From: Kitasatospora sp. NBC_01287
GTDB lineage: Bacteria > Actinomycetota > Actinomycetes > Streptomycetales > Streptomycetaceae
Length of the DNA stretch: 64,000 bases
Direction of reading: 5' to 3'
Assembly (NCBI RefSeq): GCF_026340565.1
Contig: NZ_JAPEPB010000001.1
Span: forward strand, 1 to 64,000
Part shown: piece after piece, positions 17,831 through 26,386 of the stretch
How positions within the stretch are numbered: the stretch's first letter is position 1
Layout: every line of letters starts with the position of its first letter
Translations under genes and position numbers: made by a program
The notes under the pieces: model-generated
What the model saw: the letters and a program-made list of their open reading frames with translations, nothing else
What the model was told of the DNA's origin: nothing
Databases searched by the model: none

Positions 17831-18835
17831 TTATGAGGTTTGTGGTGCGGGTTCCCTGCGCTTGGCGGGGTCGTTGATCCATGCCGTCTTCGGGATCTCG
17901 GGTGGTCTGGGACGGCGGCCGAAGCGTTCGGGGTGGCGCGCGTAGGCCTCGGCGAGGGTGACGGACCGCTGGTCGCGGATCTCCTCCGCCGTGCCGAAGT
18001 GGACGCTGGCGGGCGTGTGAAGTCCGATACCCGAGTGCCTGTGCTCGTGGTTGTAGTACGAGATGAAGGCGTCGAACCATTCGCGGGCATGGGCCAGGGA
18101 GTCGAACCGCTCGGGGTAGTCGGACATGTACTTGGTGGTCTTGAACTGGGCCTCGCTGTAAGGGTTGTCGTTGGAGACCTTCGGACGCGAGTGACTCCGG
18201 GTGACGCCGAGGTCGATCAGCAGCTGGGAGACCTTCTTGGAGGTCATCGAGGTGCCCCGGTCGGCGTGCACGGTCTCGGGGACGATGCCGTTGCGCGCGA
18301 TGGTCTCGCGGATCAACTCCTCCGCCCGCTCGGCTGATTCGGCCAGTTCGACGGTGTGGCCGACGATGTAGCGGCTGAAGATGTCGATGATCACGTAGGC
18401 GTGGTACCAGATGCCCTTCCTGGGGCCGGCAGCTTTGGTGATGTCCCAGGTGAAGACTTGCGAGGGGCCGTCGGCGACCAGTTCGGGCACCGTCTTGGCC
18501 GGGTGGGTGGCCTGGCGGCGGCGCTCACCGGACTGCCCCCGCTCACGCAGGATCCGGTACATCGTGGAGACCGAGCAGTGGTAGCGCCCGGTGTCCAGCT
18601 CACGGGCCCAGATCTGCGCGGGCGCCAGTTCGGCGTACTCGGGGCTGTTCATCAACTCCAGTACCGCAGTGCGCTCTTCGGCTGTCAGGGCCGATGGCTG
18701 GACCTGGGGCGACCTGGGCTTGCGTGCGGGCGTCGGCTGAAGCCTGCGGTAGTGGGTGGCCCGGGAGCGGCCGGTCAGCCGGCATGCGGCCGTGGTGCCG
18801 AGCTCGTGTTCGACGGCGGTGAACGCCTCGTCCAC
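17831..18835 (-). CDS. IS3 orfB, DDE transposase (copy 1)
   Basis: Integrase-core transposase. An HTH_21-like section is followed by the DDE core: TWDITKA with the first Asp, VHADRGTSM with the second, and NDNPYSEAQFKTTKY with the catalytic Glu. It ends with the usual YNHEHRHSGIGLHTPASVH segment. The coding frame is open upstream into orfA (to about 18880), and orfA shifts into it by -1. The GTG at 18835 is the first in-frame start for independent expression. The protein differs little or not at all from copy 2 at 36918-37922. Confidence 0.9.
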   Translation of the reverse strand: MDEAFTAVEHELGTTAACRLTGRSRATHYRRLQPTPARKPRSPQVQPSALTAEERTAVLELMNSPEYAELAPAQIWARELDTGRYHCSVSTMYRILRERGQSGERRRQATHPAKTVPELVADGPSQVFTWDITKAAGPRKGIWYHAYVIIDIFSRYIVGHTVELAESAERAEELIRETIARNGIVPETVHADRGTSMTSKKVSQLLIDLGVTRSHSRPKVSNDNPYSEAQFKTTKYMSDYPERFDSLAHAREWFDAFISYYNHEHRHSGIGLHTPASVHFGTAEEIRDQRSVTLAEAYARHPERFGRRPRPPEIPKTAWINDPAKRREPAPQTS

Positions 18836-18855
18836 GACGGGGTCCGCGGCGTGCT

Positions 18856-19239
18856 TCAGTCCGCGCTCTCGGAGATCATTTCCAAGAGCGCCGACGCTTT
18901 TCCCAGGACCTCCAACGCTGCCTTGTTCCGGGCGAGCTCCCTCTCCAGCCGTTCCACCTGCCGGCGCAGCTTCTCGTTCTCGACCTCGGTGGCGGACTTC
19001 TTCGGGCGGGCCGGGCTGGTGCGGTGGTCGACCAGGTTCTCCAGGGCCCCGGCATCGCGCGCGGCCCGCCACTCGGTGACGTGCGAGTGGTACAGGCGCT
19101 CGCGGCGCAGAACCGCACCCTTCTCGTTCTTGGGCGCGGCGTCGTACTCGGCGACGATCCGCAGCTTGTACTCGGGACTGAACGTGCGGCGCTTCGGCCT
19201 GGGAGCCGGGTCGGCAGCGGACGGATTGGTGCTGGTCAT
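18856..19239 (-). CDS. IS3 orfA (copy 1)
   Basis: 127-aa orfA with an HTH (SPEYKLRIVAEYDAA...) and a C-terminal leucine zipper of the usual IS3 kind (EVENEKLRRQVERLERELAR). orfB begins in the -1 frame within its end. The run GGGAAAAGC close to the orfA end is a plausible slippage site, though not the classic A6G. Same sequence as the copy at 36514-36897. Confidence 0.9.
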   Translation of the reverse strand: MTSTNPSAADPAPRPKRRTFSPEYKLRIVAEYDAAPKNEKGAVLRRERLYHSHVTEWRAARDAGALENLVDHRTSPARPKKSATEVENEKLRRQVERLERELARNKAALEVLGKASALLEMISESAD

Positions 19240-19318
19240 CAGGGATGGAACTCCTACTCGGGCCCTCTCAGGCTAACCCGACAAAGCGGGACGTCTCACC
19301 CAAGGCTGACAGAGAGGG

Positions 19319-20023
19319 AACCGCGACGGCCGCTCCGAGCGCCTCGGCCACCTGCCGCACCGCCTGGGTGGTGACCACCGTACCGCCCGCCGGGAGCACG
19401 ACACCCGGCACGCCGCTCAGCTCCCCTGCCGGTGTCTTCTCGTGGGTAGCCAACGTCTGCGCCCACACAGCCAGGGGATCGGGACCCGCCGGCTCGCCAC
19501 GGGCAGACCGGATACAGGGAACAGCCGCGGCACCACCGTCCCGCGGGCGCTCCAACGCCAGGTCGGCCAGCGCTTGGCGGTCCCGCTGCCCGGTCCTGGC
19601 CTGAGCCGCCACCTGACGGGGCGGAAGCTCCCGCCCCGCCTCCAGATCCCGCTTCACCATCCGGTGGACGGTCGGCAGCGAGGGCACCGTCGATCCCTCA
19701 GGAGCGGTCGCCCTCAGATGCCGGTAGAGCGCCGCGACAGTTCCGCCCGCCTGCGCCAGGACGGTCCATGCCTCCTGCGACAGTTCGAGCCTGGGACGTG
19801 GCCGGCGGTCCGTGCGGCCCTCGTCCTTGGCCGCCTTGATCCATCTCCACACCGTGCGTTCCGTCACCGAGGCGGCCTGCGCACCCACGCACACATGCGC
19901 GGTCGTCAACATCCCCACGGAATCGAGCTCGAGCAGACGCGCCACCAAGAGCGGCCGGTCCACCGACACGACAGGCAGGACATCAGCCAGCGCGGACGAG
20001 GCAGCCACCACACCCCCCGACAA
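19319..20023 (-). pseudogene. TnsB-type DNA-binding N-terminus fused to TnsC-like ATPase, 5' part split by IS3
   Basis: The start is unclear (TTG 20023 or GTG 20011). Residues 15-110 are HTH domains as in TnsB/Mu transposases (RTVWRWIKAAKDEGR, then VPSLPTVHRMVKRDL). About residue 185 on reads as the N-terminus of a TnsC-like ATPase (VWAQTLATHEKTP, TTQAVRQVAEALG) and joins in frame to the Walker A at 17145-17792 after IS3 removal. No DDE core lies between, so the transposase catalytic domain is missing: either an internal in-frame deletion or a genuine HTH-ATPase fusion. The upstream side abuts the IS256-type element. Confidence 0.6.
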
Positions 20024-20141
20024 GGGACACCGATCACGAAGAGCCCGGGAAGAACCCGGACACCCTGATCACACCCACCCCACGTACCGCCCGACGAGCA
20101 ATGCTCGATACCTGTGGATCGGTTCCGGGAGGGACGCAGAA

Positions 20142-20216
20142 GGCGTACCTTCCCGAATGATCCTGTGATGGTCATCGAGTAGGCCGACGTTGCAGCGTCG
20201 GTCGGGAAGGTACGCC
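20142..20216 (+). promoter_or_regulatory. structured leader of the IS256-type transposase
   Basis: A 15-bp perfect inverted repeat (20142-20156 GGCGTACCTTCCCGA with 20202-20216) ends one base before the GTG start. Inside is a smaller hairpin CCGACG-TTGCAG-CGTCGG (about 20183-20200). In a transcript starting upstream, the start region would be sequestered, as in anti-read-through control of transposases. The left arm may also be the element's terminal repeat. Confidence 0.5.
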
Positions 20217-20217
20217 C

Positions 20218-21471
20218 GTGCTCACGGTAGTCAATGCCGACGGTTCGACGCGAGACAGCTCCTTGTTGGACGAGATCGTTCGTGAGGGTGCCCGACGGAT
20301 GCTGGCCGCCGCTCTGGAGGCCGAGGTCAACTCCTACATCGCCGAGTTGGCCCACGAGAAGGACGAGAGCGGGCGGCGCCTGGTGGTCCGCAACGGCTAC
20401 CACCAGCCCCGGAAGGTCACCACCGCCGCTGGCGTGATCGAGGTCAAGGCCCCGCGGGTGAACGACAAGCGCGTCGATGAGGCCACTGGTGAGCGCAAGC
20501 GGTTCTCCTCGGCGATCCTGCCGCCGTGGTGCCGCAAGTCCCCGAAGATCGCCGAGGTTCTGCCGCTGCTCTACCTGCACGGCCTGTCCTCGGGCGACTT
20601 CGTGCCGGCGATGGAGCAGTTCCTCGGCTCCTCGGCGGGGCTGTCGCCTGCCACGGTGACCCGGTTGACCGCCCAGTGGCAGGCCGACCACCAAGCGTTC
20701 CAGGAACGCGACCTGTCCGGCACCGACTACGTCTACGTCTGGGTCGACGGCATCCACCTGCGCATACGCCTGGACGAGGCCAAGGCCGCCGTCCTCGTGG
20801 TCATCGGGGTGCGCGCGGACGGCACCAAGGAACTCGTGGCGATGGCCGACGGCTACCGGGAGTCGGCCGAGTCCTGGGCCTCGCTGCTGCGGGACTGCGC
20901 GAGACGAGGCATGCGCGCGCCCGTGCTGGCGGTCGGTGACGGCGCACTCGGGTTCTGGAAGGCCCTGCGTGAGGTCTTCCCCACCACCCGCGAACAGAGG
21001 TGCTGGGTTCACAAAACGGCCAATGTCCTCGACGCCATGCCGAAGTCGGCCCAGCCGGCGGCGAAGAAGGCGATCCAGGACATCTACAACGCCGAGGACC
21101 GCGAACACGCCGAGCGGGCCATCAAGACGTTCGCCAAGCTCTACGGAGCCAAGTTCCCCAAGGCCGTCAAGAAGATCACCGACGACCAGGACGTCCTGCT
21201 GGCCTTCTACGACTACCCGGCGGAGCACTGGATCCACCTGCGCACGACCAACCCGATCGAGTCGACCTTCGCCACCGTCCGCCTGCGGACCAAGGTCACC
21301 AAGGGCGCCGGCTCCCGCGCCGCCGCCCTCGCCATGGTCTTCAAGCTCGTCGAGTCGGCTCAGGCTCGCTGGCGGGCCGTCAACGGCGCCCACCTGGTCC
21401 CGTTGGTCCGCGCAGGCGCGCGCTTCGAACGCGGCCAACTCGTCGAGCACCCCGAGGAGGTGGCGGCATGA
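20218..21471 (+). CDS. IS256-family (Mutator-type) transposase
   Basis: 417 aa, apparently intact. Hallmarks: N-terminal EAEVNSYI and NGYHQPRKVTT; DYVYVWVDGIHLRIR with the first catalytic Asp; VLAVGDGALGFWKAL with the second; RCWVHKTANVLDAMP between; and LRTTNPIESTFATVR containing the catalytic Glu. The stop overlaps the next start (ATGA). Other IS256 relatives end near this point, so the terminal repeat expected just downstream is replaced by the kinase gene. Confidence 0.92.
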   Translation: MLTVVNADGSTRDSSLLDEIVREGARRMLAAALEAEVNSYIAELAHEKDESGRRLVVRNGYHQPRKVTTAAGVIEVKAPRVNDKRVDEATGERKRFSSAILPPWCRKSPKIAEVLPLLYLHGLSSGDFVPAMEQFLGSSAGLSPATVTRLTAQWQADHQAFQERDLSGTDYVYVWVDGIHLRIRLDEAKAAVLVVIGVRADGTKELVAMADGYRESAESWASLLRDCARRGMRAPVLAVGDGALGFWKALREVFPTTREQRCWVHKTANVLDAMPKSAQPAAKKAIQDIYNAEDREHAERAIKTFAKLYGAKFPKAVKKITDDQDVLLAFYDYPAEHWIHLRTTNPIESTFATVRLRTKVTKGAGSRAAALAMVFKLVESAQARWRAVNGAHLVPLVRAGARFERGQLVEHPEEVAA

Positions 21472-22055
21472 GGGGCCCGATCGCTGTTCTGGTCAACGGG
21501 CTGCCCGGCGCGGGGAAAACAACCCTGGCCCGCGCCCTGTCCCGTCACCTGGGACTGTCGCTGTTCAGCAAGGACGTGATCAAGGAGGCCCACGCCGACG
21601 TGCTGGGCACCGAAAGGGCCGACGTGCCGCAGCGACGCTGGAACGCCTCACTCGGCGCTGCGGCCAGCGACACGATGTGGGCACTGCTGGCGGACGCACC
21701 TGCCGGTGCCGTCCTGGAATCCTGCTGGCCGACCGACTTTCGCGACTTCGTCTTGCGGGGCTTGAACCGCGCCAACAACCCCGATGCGGTGGAGATCTGG
21801 TGTGACGTCCCGTTGGAGACCGCCCGACGTCGCTTCGAAGCCCGTCACCCACGCCATCCGATTCATGGTGACCTGCTGACGGATGACGAGTGGGAGCGCT
21901 GGCGACGCACCGCTCGCCCCCTCCGGGTCGGCCCGACCCTGCACGTCGACACGACCCGCCCGGTCGACATGCATGCCATCATCGCCTGGATCCAGAAGCC
22001 CGAGCACCGCAGTCACACCGACCACAGCCTGGAAGGCTGGATCCACAGATCTTGA
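21468..22055 (+). CDS. P-loop kinase (AAA_33/zeta-toxin-like) coupled to the transposase
   Basis: 195 aa. ATG overlaps the transposase stop, with GAGGAGG eight bases upstream. Walker A NGLPGAGKTT at residues 10-19, a substrate-entry SKDVIKEAHAD, a mid-region LESCWPTDFR, and an Arg-rich lid (ETARRRFEARHPRHP). This is the fold of small-molecule or nucleotide kinases that include chloramphenicol phosphotransferase and zeta toxins. The substrate is unknown. The coupling suggests either a passenger gene of the element or a host gene fused to its end by insertion. Confidence 0.75.
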   Translation: MRGPIAVLVNGLPGAGKTTLARALSRHLGLSLFSKDVIKEAHADVLGTERADVPQRRWNASLGAAASDTMWALLADAPAGAVLESCWPTDFRDFVLRGLNRANNPDAVEIWCDVPLETARRRFEARHPRHPIHGDLLTDDEWERWRRTARPLRVGPTLHVDTTRPVDMHAIIAWIQKPEHRSHTDHSLEGWIHRS

Positions 22056-22549
22056 CAATTACTCCCGCCCGACGCAAGAACAGCCGAACTCATGACACCA
22101 CTCGGATGATGCGGTATACCGCCCCGTGACACCGCTACAAGCCAGTGAGCACCACCGTCATGACACCAGCGATACACCACCAGCCAACGCCACCGACCTG
22201 CAACACCACACCCGAACCTGACGAACCATCAATGCCAGCACCCACCAGAGACACCAACCCGGCCGATCGCAACCATGAATGCAATCCGGAACCATTCCAC
22301 CAGAGAAATCGAAAGGGCTCCGAGGCGCAGCGGCGGGAAAGTGAATTCAGGCACAGTTGATCACCCCGGCGGTCGGCTCCGGTGCCCGGCCCGCCTGCTC
22401 GCAGACCCGGCGGCGGGGCCGGTCATGGAATTCCTTCCCCGCCAGGTCCATTGCGTTCGGGCAAATGAGCCTGAACTTAATCGCTCCGATTCAACTGCAA
22501 TTGTGGCCGGGTGGCCGAAATTCTATTCCAGCCACCCGGCCAGGAGTGG
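22056..22549. other. intergenic region with start module of repeat copy B
   Basis: No gene seen. Direct repeat TCATGACACCA at about 22091 and 22157. From 22270 to about 22350 lies a segment very similar to 45436-45510 (ATGAATGCAATCCGGAACCA) and distantly to 785-860. It is the GAATTC-bearing opening module of the composite repeat, here separated from the rest of copy B by the lectin gene. Confidence 0.5.
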
Positions 22550-23038
22550 TCAGTAGACCCGGACCCACTGGCTGGAGCTGCCCTGGTTGGAGCCCAGCCA
22601 CACGTTGGGGCGCGAAGAAGTGAGATAGCCGCCGGAGGTGGACCAGACGACGGACGGGTTCGAACCGTACCACCAGTGCGGGTTGCCAACGTTGCAATCC
22701 TCGGTGCCGGCCTGGCCATTCTGATTGACCAGGCAGGTCCCCAGGAAGTTGGCCTCCTCCAGCTTGTCCTGGTTGGGGGCCCACCACTGCGAGTTGTTGT
22801 TGCGGTTGCATCCGAGGGCCACCACGCCGGCGAAGCCGTAGCCCGCACTGGTGGCGGTCAGACAAGCGCCCGTGGCCGCGCTCTGCAGCATGAACTCTCC
22901 TGCGACGGCCCGGGGGGCGTTCGGCGCGGCCGCCGCGGAAGCGGGGGACACCGAGCCGGCGCCGACGACCCCGATCGCCAGGGCGAGTGCTGACATGATC
23001 TTTGCTGTACGGAGGAGCACGAAATTACTCCGTTCCAT
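22550..23038 (-). CDS. secreted ricin-B-like lectin-domain protein
   Basis: 162 aa. Signal peptide: MERSNFVLLRTAKIM, a hydrophobic ALALAIGVVGAG stretch and cleavage after SPASA (about residue 35). The mature part is a short beta-trefoil-like sequence with QWW and two Cys pairs (GACLTA...LGCN; GTCLVN...EDCN). Single-domain secreted lectin-like proteins of this length are common in streptomycetes and often bind glycans. No catalytic domain. It sits between repeat segments, so transfer or insertion is plausible. Confidence 0.7.
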   Translation of the reverse strand: MERSNFVLLRTAKIMSALALAIGVVGAGSVSPASAAAAPNAPRAVAGEFMLQSAATGACLTATSAGYGFAGVVALGCNRNNNSQWWAPNQDKLEEANFLGTCLVNQNGQAGTEDCNVGNPHWWYGSNPSVVWSTSGGYLTSSRPNVWLGSNQGSSSQWVRVY

Positions 23039-24265
23039 GGGTGATTACGTTTCCGCGAAAGCGCTTCATGCCTTCTCGGTGAATCAAAGACTAGGCGGGA
23101 GATGCTCCACCAGGCGCCCGAGTTGAGTTAAATTTGAGGATTCCAGAGAAGATATCCAGCAGGACCAAATCGGTACAATTTCACTATTCGGGCCGATGGT
23201 CGCATGCATTGCGTATACATATGGGATGTCACGTATCAGCCTGGCGTCAAGATCGTCCTACTGGCGGAGACGGCAGCTTCCCAGGCGCAGCACGCCCGCG
23301 TCGCGCCGTCACCGGTGCCGTGGCCCGCAGTGCGGGTGCGCGAGTTGCAGGCCCCGACGACGAGGGCATCGCCCCCTGGCAGCCCGGTGAACCGGACAGG
23401 CCCGAGGTCGGGCGTGCTCCTCTCGCGGGTCTGGCCGTGGGGGGCACTGCACGATGGCGTCCCGCTACCGATCAACGATGGGGTGTGCGCGGGTCAGTGT
23501 GCTTCCGCCCGGCGGGCAGGCCGCCACCAGAGCGGCCTCCACAGCGGCCTGACGACCACCCAGCCGCCCAGCCGCAACGGCGGTGCCGCAGCCCCGAACG
23601 GCCGCTCAGCGAGGCGGACACGGCCACCGGCGGGAACGGCGGAACGACCTGGCGGCCGACAGGACGACGGCCGAGCCCAGCAGCGGACGGGCAGGCAGGC
23701 GCCGGGGAGACGGGGAGCCGCCGAGGCCGGCAGCCCGGACGGCGGCCACCGAGCAGGGGGCGCAGCATCAGGGACGGCGGGCCAGGCAGGGGCACCAGCC
23801 CGGACAGCGGCACGGCCCGGACGGCGGCGCCAGCGCCCGGCCAACCCCGGACGGCGGCCACCCGACGGCAACCACCGAGAAGCACCCAGCCCGACCCCCG
23901 CCAAACCGAACACCAACCCCACCACCACCCCCGGCCACCACAATTCCGACCCGAATTCACACCACCACCAACAACCAACCCGCCAAAACAACCCGGCGGA
24001 ATACCCGGCAGAATTCACACCCGAAAACCCGCCCACACCACCCCACCCGCCCCCGAGACGGCGACGACAGCACCGGACGACAGCCACCACCACACACAGT
24101 CACCACACCCCACCCCACACCCGACCCCGCCACCACCCCCACCACCCCCAACAGGCACAACAGGCACAACCAAAGGTCCAGACAACACCGCGAGCAAGGC
24201 CAAAACACGCCCACCACAACCAACAGGTCACACCCACATAGTCACCGTGCTAACGGGTACCCCGC
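23039..24265. repeat. lectin promoter region and composite intergenic repeat, copy B (right part)
   Basis: 23039-23500 shows no gene; it includes the lectin upstream region and an AT-richer patch. From about 23510 to 24240 the sequence parallels copy A: GCCTGACGACCACCCAG, CCCAGCAGCGGACGGGCAGG, and the C-rich tail with GAATTC steps ending AACCAACAGGTCACACC. Open frames crossing it on both strands follow the base skew and are rejected as genes. The tail stops about 30 bases before the next start codon. Confidence 0.65.
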
Positions 24266-24269
24266 CCCC

Positions 24270-24728
24270 ATGGCTGACTGGATAGCCCCCGTGTGCGCAC
24301 TGCTGGGCGTGGCCCTTGGGATTTTCGCTGCCCGTCTAGGCGATCAGCGCCGCAGGCAGTGGGAGGCCCACAGAAGCGCGTTCGAAGCACGCTTCCATGC
24401 CTACGTCGAGTTCTTGACAGCCCTTGAGAGCACCGCGCATGACCTCCTGGATGTCCTCCGATCTACGGAGCCACCAGAGCGCCGTAGATCGGCCGCCCAG
24501 AACGCCTTTACAGCACACGGCCTCGGCGCCATCCGGCAGCGCATCCACGTCCTTGCACCGCCTGGAATCATCGACGCCGCCGACGCTGTCTTCCGCGCCC
24601 TCAGAGTCAGCATCGAGTACGTCGCGACCATGCCCGCCGATCCGCCTGACCTACAGCAGCAGAAGGACCACCTCGGCCACCTACGCGACCGCCTCCACCA
24701 ACTCATACGCCAAGACCTCGGTACCTGA
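24270..24728 (+). CDS. small membrane-anchored hypothetical protein (152 aa)
   Basis: The ATG opens a single N-terminal transmembrane helix (WIAPVCALLGVALGIFAARL, residues 4-23) followed by a positive RRRQW, so the long C-terminal part should be cytoplasmic. The rest is helical (YVEFLTALESTAHDLLDVLR; LGHLRDRLHQLIRQDL). No ribosome site is evident. The gene begins directly after repeat copy B and ends at a hairpin. Function unknown; such anchored helical proteins are common in mobile DNA. Confidence 0.65.
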   Translation: MADWIAPVCALLGVALGIFAARLGDQRRRQWEAHRSAFEARFHAYVEFLTALESTAHDLLDVLRSTEPPERRRSAAQNAFTAHGLGAIRQRIHVLAPPGIIDAADAVFRALRVSIEYVATMPADPPDLQQQKDHLGHLRDRLHQLIRQDLGT

Positions 24729-24733
24729 GGCCT

Positions 24734-24760
24734 CGTTGGCCGGCGCCACGTCGGCCAACG
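24734..24760. terminator. bidirectional terminator hairpin
   Basis: CGTTGGCCG (24734-24742) pairs perfectly with 24752-24760 around a 9-base loop. It lies between the rightward gene ending at 24728 and the leftward gene ending at 24779. Confidence 0.7.
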
Positions 24761-24778
24761 CGACCATCCCAACAGCAG

Positions 24779-26386
24779 TCACCGAGTCATCCGACGGCCC
24801 CTCACCGGGTAGAGCTTCGCGTGCAGCACGCAGTCCTCCCACCACGGATCGTCTGGAGTGGAGACCAGCGCGGCCACCAGCTCGCGCTTGGTAGGGACCG
24901 GCAACATCAGCGGGCCCAAGTCCTTCGCGGCGCGGTCCTGTTCGCACGTCGGGCACTCCAGCCGGTCCGGGCCGGCCTTCTCCCGCAGCTCCAGTTTCGA
25001 GCCCTCCTTCCCCCCGATCGAGCCCCGGCACGTCCAGCACGGGCGCAGCGCGGCATTCGCCGCCCGGGCGGCCTCCAACTGCTCTTCGGCCTCCCGCTCC
25101 AGGCGCTCGGTGTGTTCCTGGTGGCAGGTCCAGCAGCGGCCGCCGGGTTGGCGGGTCCACTCCACCTGTCGTCCGTCGGGGCCGTAGTGCCAGGTGCTCT
25201 CCTCCTTGGGGACGTTGCCGCACTCGGCGCAGGCGAGGGTGCACATCCACTCTCGGTGCTCCTGGCGGGCCTTCTTCTCCCGGGCCTTCTGGCGCTGGTT
25301 GTAGGCGGCGCGGTTGTTCGGGTTCTCCAGCGCGTCGAGCAGGGAGTGCCGGCCGGGGCGGCCGTAGCGCCACCAGACGGGGCCGAGGGAGCCGTGCTCG
25401 GCCAGCAGCTCAAGGGTGGTCGCGAGGACGGGCACGGCGTCGTCGTACTCGCGCCAGCCGTCGCCGTCGTTGTCGTCCTGCGGCACTGTCCACCACTGCC
25501 CGCCCCAGGCATCGCGCGCCAGGTCCGCCACGGCCTCCTGGCGGTTGGCCAGGGCGACGGGTCCGGCGCCGGTGACGACCAGGGCGACGGGCGGGTAGCC
25601 AGGCCGGGTGTGGCCGGGCCAGGTCCGGCGCCACCAGTGGACCATCCGGTCGGCCGGCTCCCCGTCGGCCAGCGCCGGGTCGATGCTCTTCACCTTCGTG
25701 CGGAACAGCTCGCGATACCGGGGGAACTTCGCGGCGACCCGCTCCGGCGACATCGTCGAGCGGTCGACCTCCACCATCAGCACCGGCACCCCGATCTCCG
25801 GGGCCTGCCACACCGCGTCCGGGCGCACCTTGCGCCGCCCGCCCGGCAGCAGGAACTCGACCTCCGTCGCCCAGTCGGTCACGGTGCCGACCCCGCCCGC
25901 GGCCCCGGACGCGGTGCCGCCCAGGACGAACGCGGTGATCGTCTCGTTGACCGCCATCGCGTGCTGGGCACCGGAGCGCCCTGCGCCCCGGGCCGTCGAT
26001 CCCATGTCGGAGCGAGGCAGGCCGAGCACCTGCCCGGCCGCCTCCAGTCCGGCTGTACCCTCCAGCCGCCAGGTCTTGTGCCGGTCCCGGGTGTTGCCGT
26101 CGGAGGCGGCCAGGCCGTGCAGCGCGAGATCGCGCAGCGCCTGCCGAATCACGGTGTTCGACGCCACCCGGGGGCGCAGCAGGCGCTGGAGCTGGTCGGC
26201 GGTGGCGACCTTGAGGACACCGAGCGCGCCGAGGACGTCGGCGCGCAGCGCGGTGGTCGAGCCGTTCGGGTTGGCGGCACCGCGCCGGTAGGCGGTGCGC
26301 CCTGGCCGGGACGGCTGCGCCGGTTCGACGGCGTCGGCCTGGCCGTCGTTGTCGCCGGGCTGGGCGGGGCTCTGGGGGGTGCTCAC
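24779..26386 (-). CDS. replication-relaxation family protein
   Basis: 535 aa. GTG 26386 is chosen for CGGGAGA six bases upstream. After a disordered start, residues 50-130 form the winged-helix typical of replication-relaxation proteins (LGALGVLKVATADQLQRLL, then a KTWRLEGTAG wing). A nuclease-like beta core follows, with RKVRPDAVWQ and VLMVEVDRSTMSPERVAAKF, resembling D...E-x-D of that family. The C-terminal 150 residues carry three CxxC pairs (CAECGN, CWTCHQ, CWTCRG, plus CPTCEQ), a zinc-ribbon tail. Members are plasmid and integrative-element proteins linked to replication or transfer. A second, broken relative lies divergently at 27097. Confidence 0.75.
   Translation of the reverse strand: MSTPQSPAQPGDNDGQADAVEPAQPSRPGRTAYRRGAANPNGSTTALRADVLGALGVLKVATADQLQRLLRPRVASNTVIRQALRDLALHGLAASDGNTRDRHKTWRLEGTAGLEAAGQVLGLPRSDMGSTARGAGRSGAQHAMAVNETITAFVLGGTASGAAGGVGTVTDWATEVEFLLPGGRRKVRPDAVWQAPEIGVPVLMVEVDRSTMSPERVAAKFPRYRELFRTKVKSIDPALADGEPADRMVHWWRRTWPGHTRPGYPPVALVVTGAGPVALANRQEAVADLARDAWGGQWWTVPQDDNDGDGWREYDDAVPVLATTLELLAEHGSLGPVWWRYGRPGRHSLLDALENPNNRAAYNQRQKAREKKARQEHREWMCTLACAECGNVPKEESTWHYGPDGRQVEWTRQPGGRCWTCHQEHTERLEREAEEQLEAARAANAALRPCWTCRGSIGGKEGSKLELREKAGPDRLECPTCEQDRAAKDLGPLMLPVPTKRELVAALVSTPDDPWWEDCVLHAKLYPVRGRRMTR

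Larger units (their letters stand above)
17797..19318 (-). mobile_element. IS3-family insertion sequence, copy 1 (1,522 bp)
   Basis: Complete element in leftward orientation. Its boundaries come from comparison with the copy at 36435-37956, which has the same length. It is flanked by AACC on both sides (17793-17796 and 19319-19322), a 4-bp target duplication. Inside lie orfA and orfB, overlapping in the -1 frame. Both ends contain GTGAGACG near the tips as imperfect inverted repeats. It interrupts an AAA ATPase gene whose frame is restored by precise removal. Confidence 0.9.

Noticed and set aside
15306..20023. CRISPR-associated transposon (CAST)
   Set aside because: TniQ and a TnsC-like ATPase are present, but no cas gene, CRISPR array or guide-like repeat is visible anywhere in the window.
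14856..22160. Defined ends for the TniQ/TnsA/TnsC module
   Set aside because: TGTCAAG-type sites occur at 14856, 15209 and (inverted) about 22058, but no matching terminal repeats or 5-bp duplication could be paired.
23134..24285. Long overlapping open frames in repeat copy B
   Set aside because: Same compositional artefact as in copy A; three frames are open at once and none resembles a protein.
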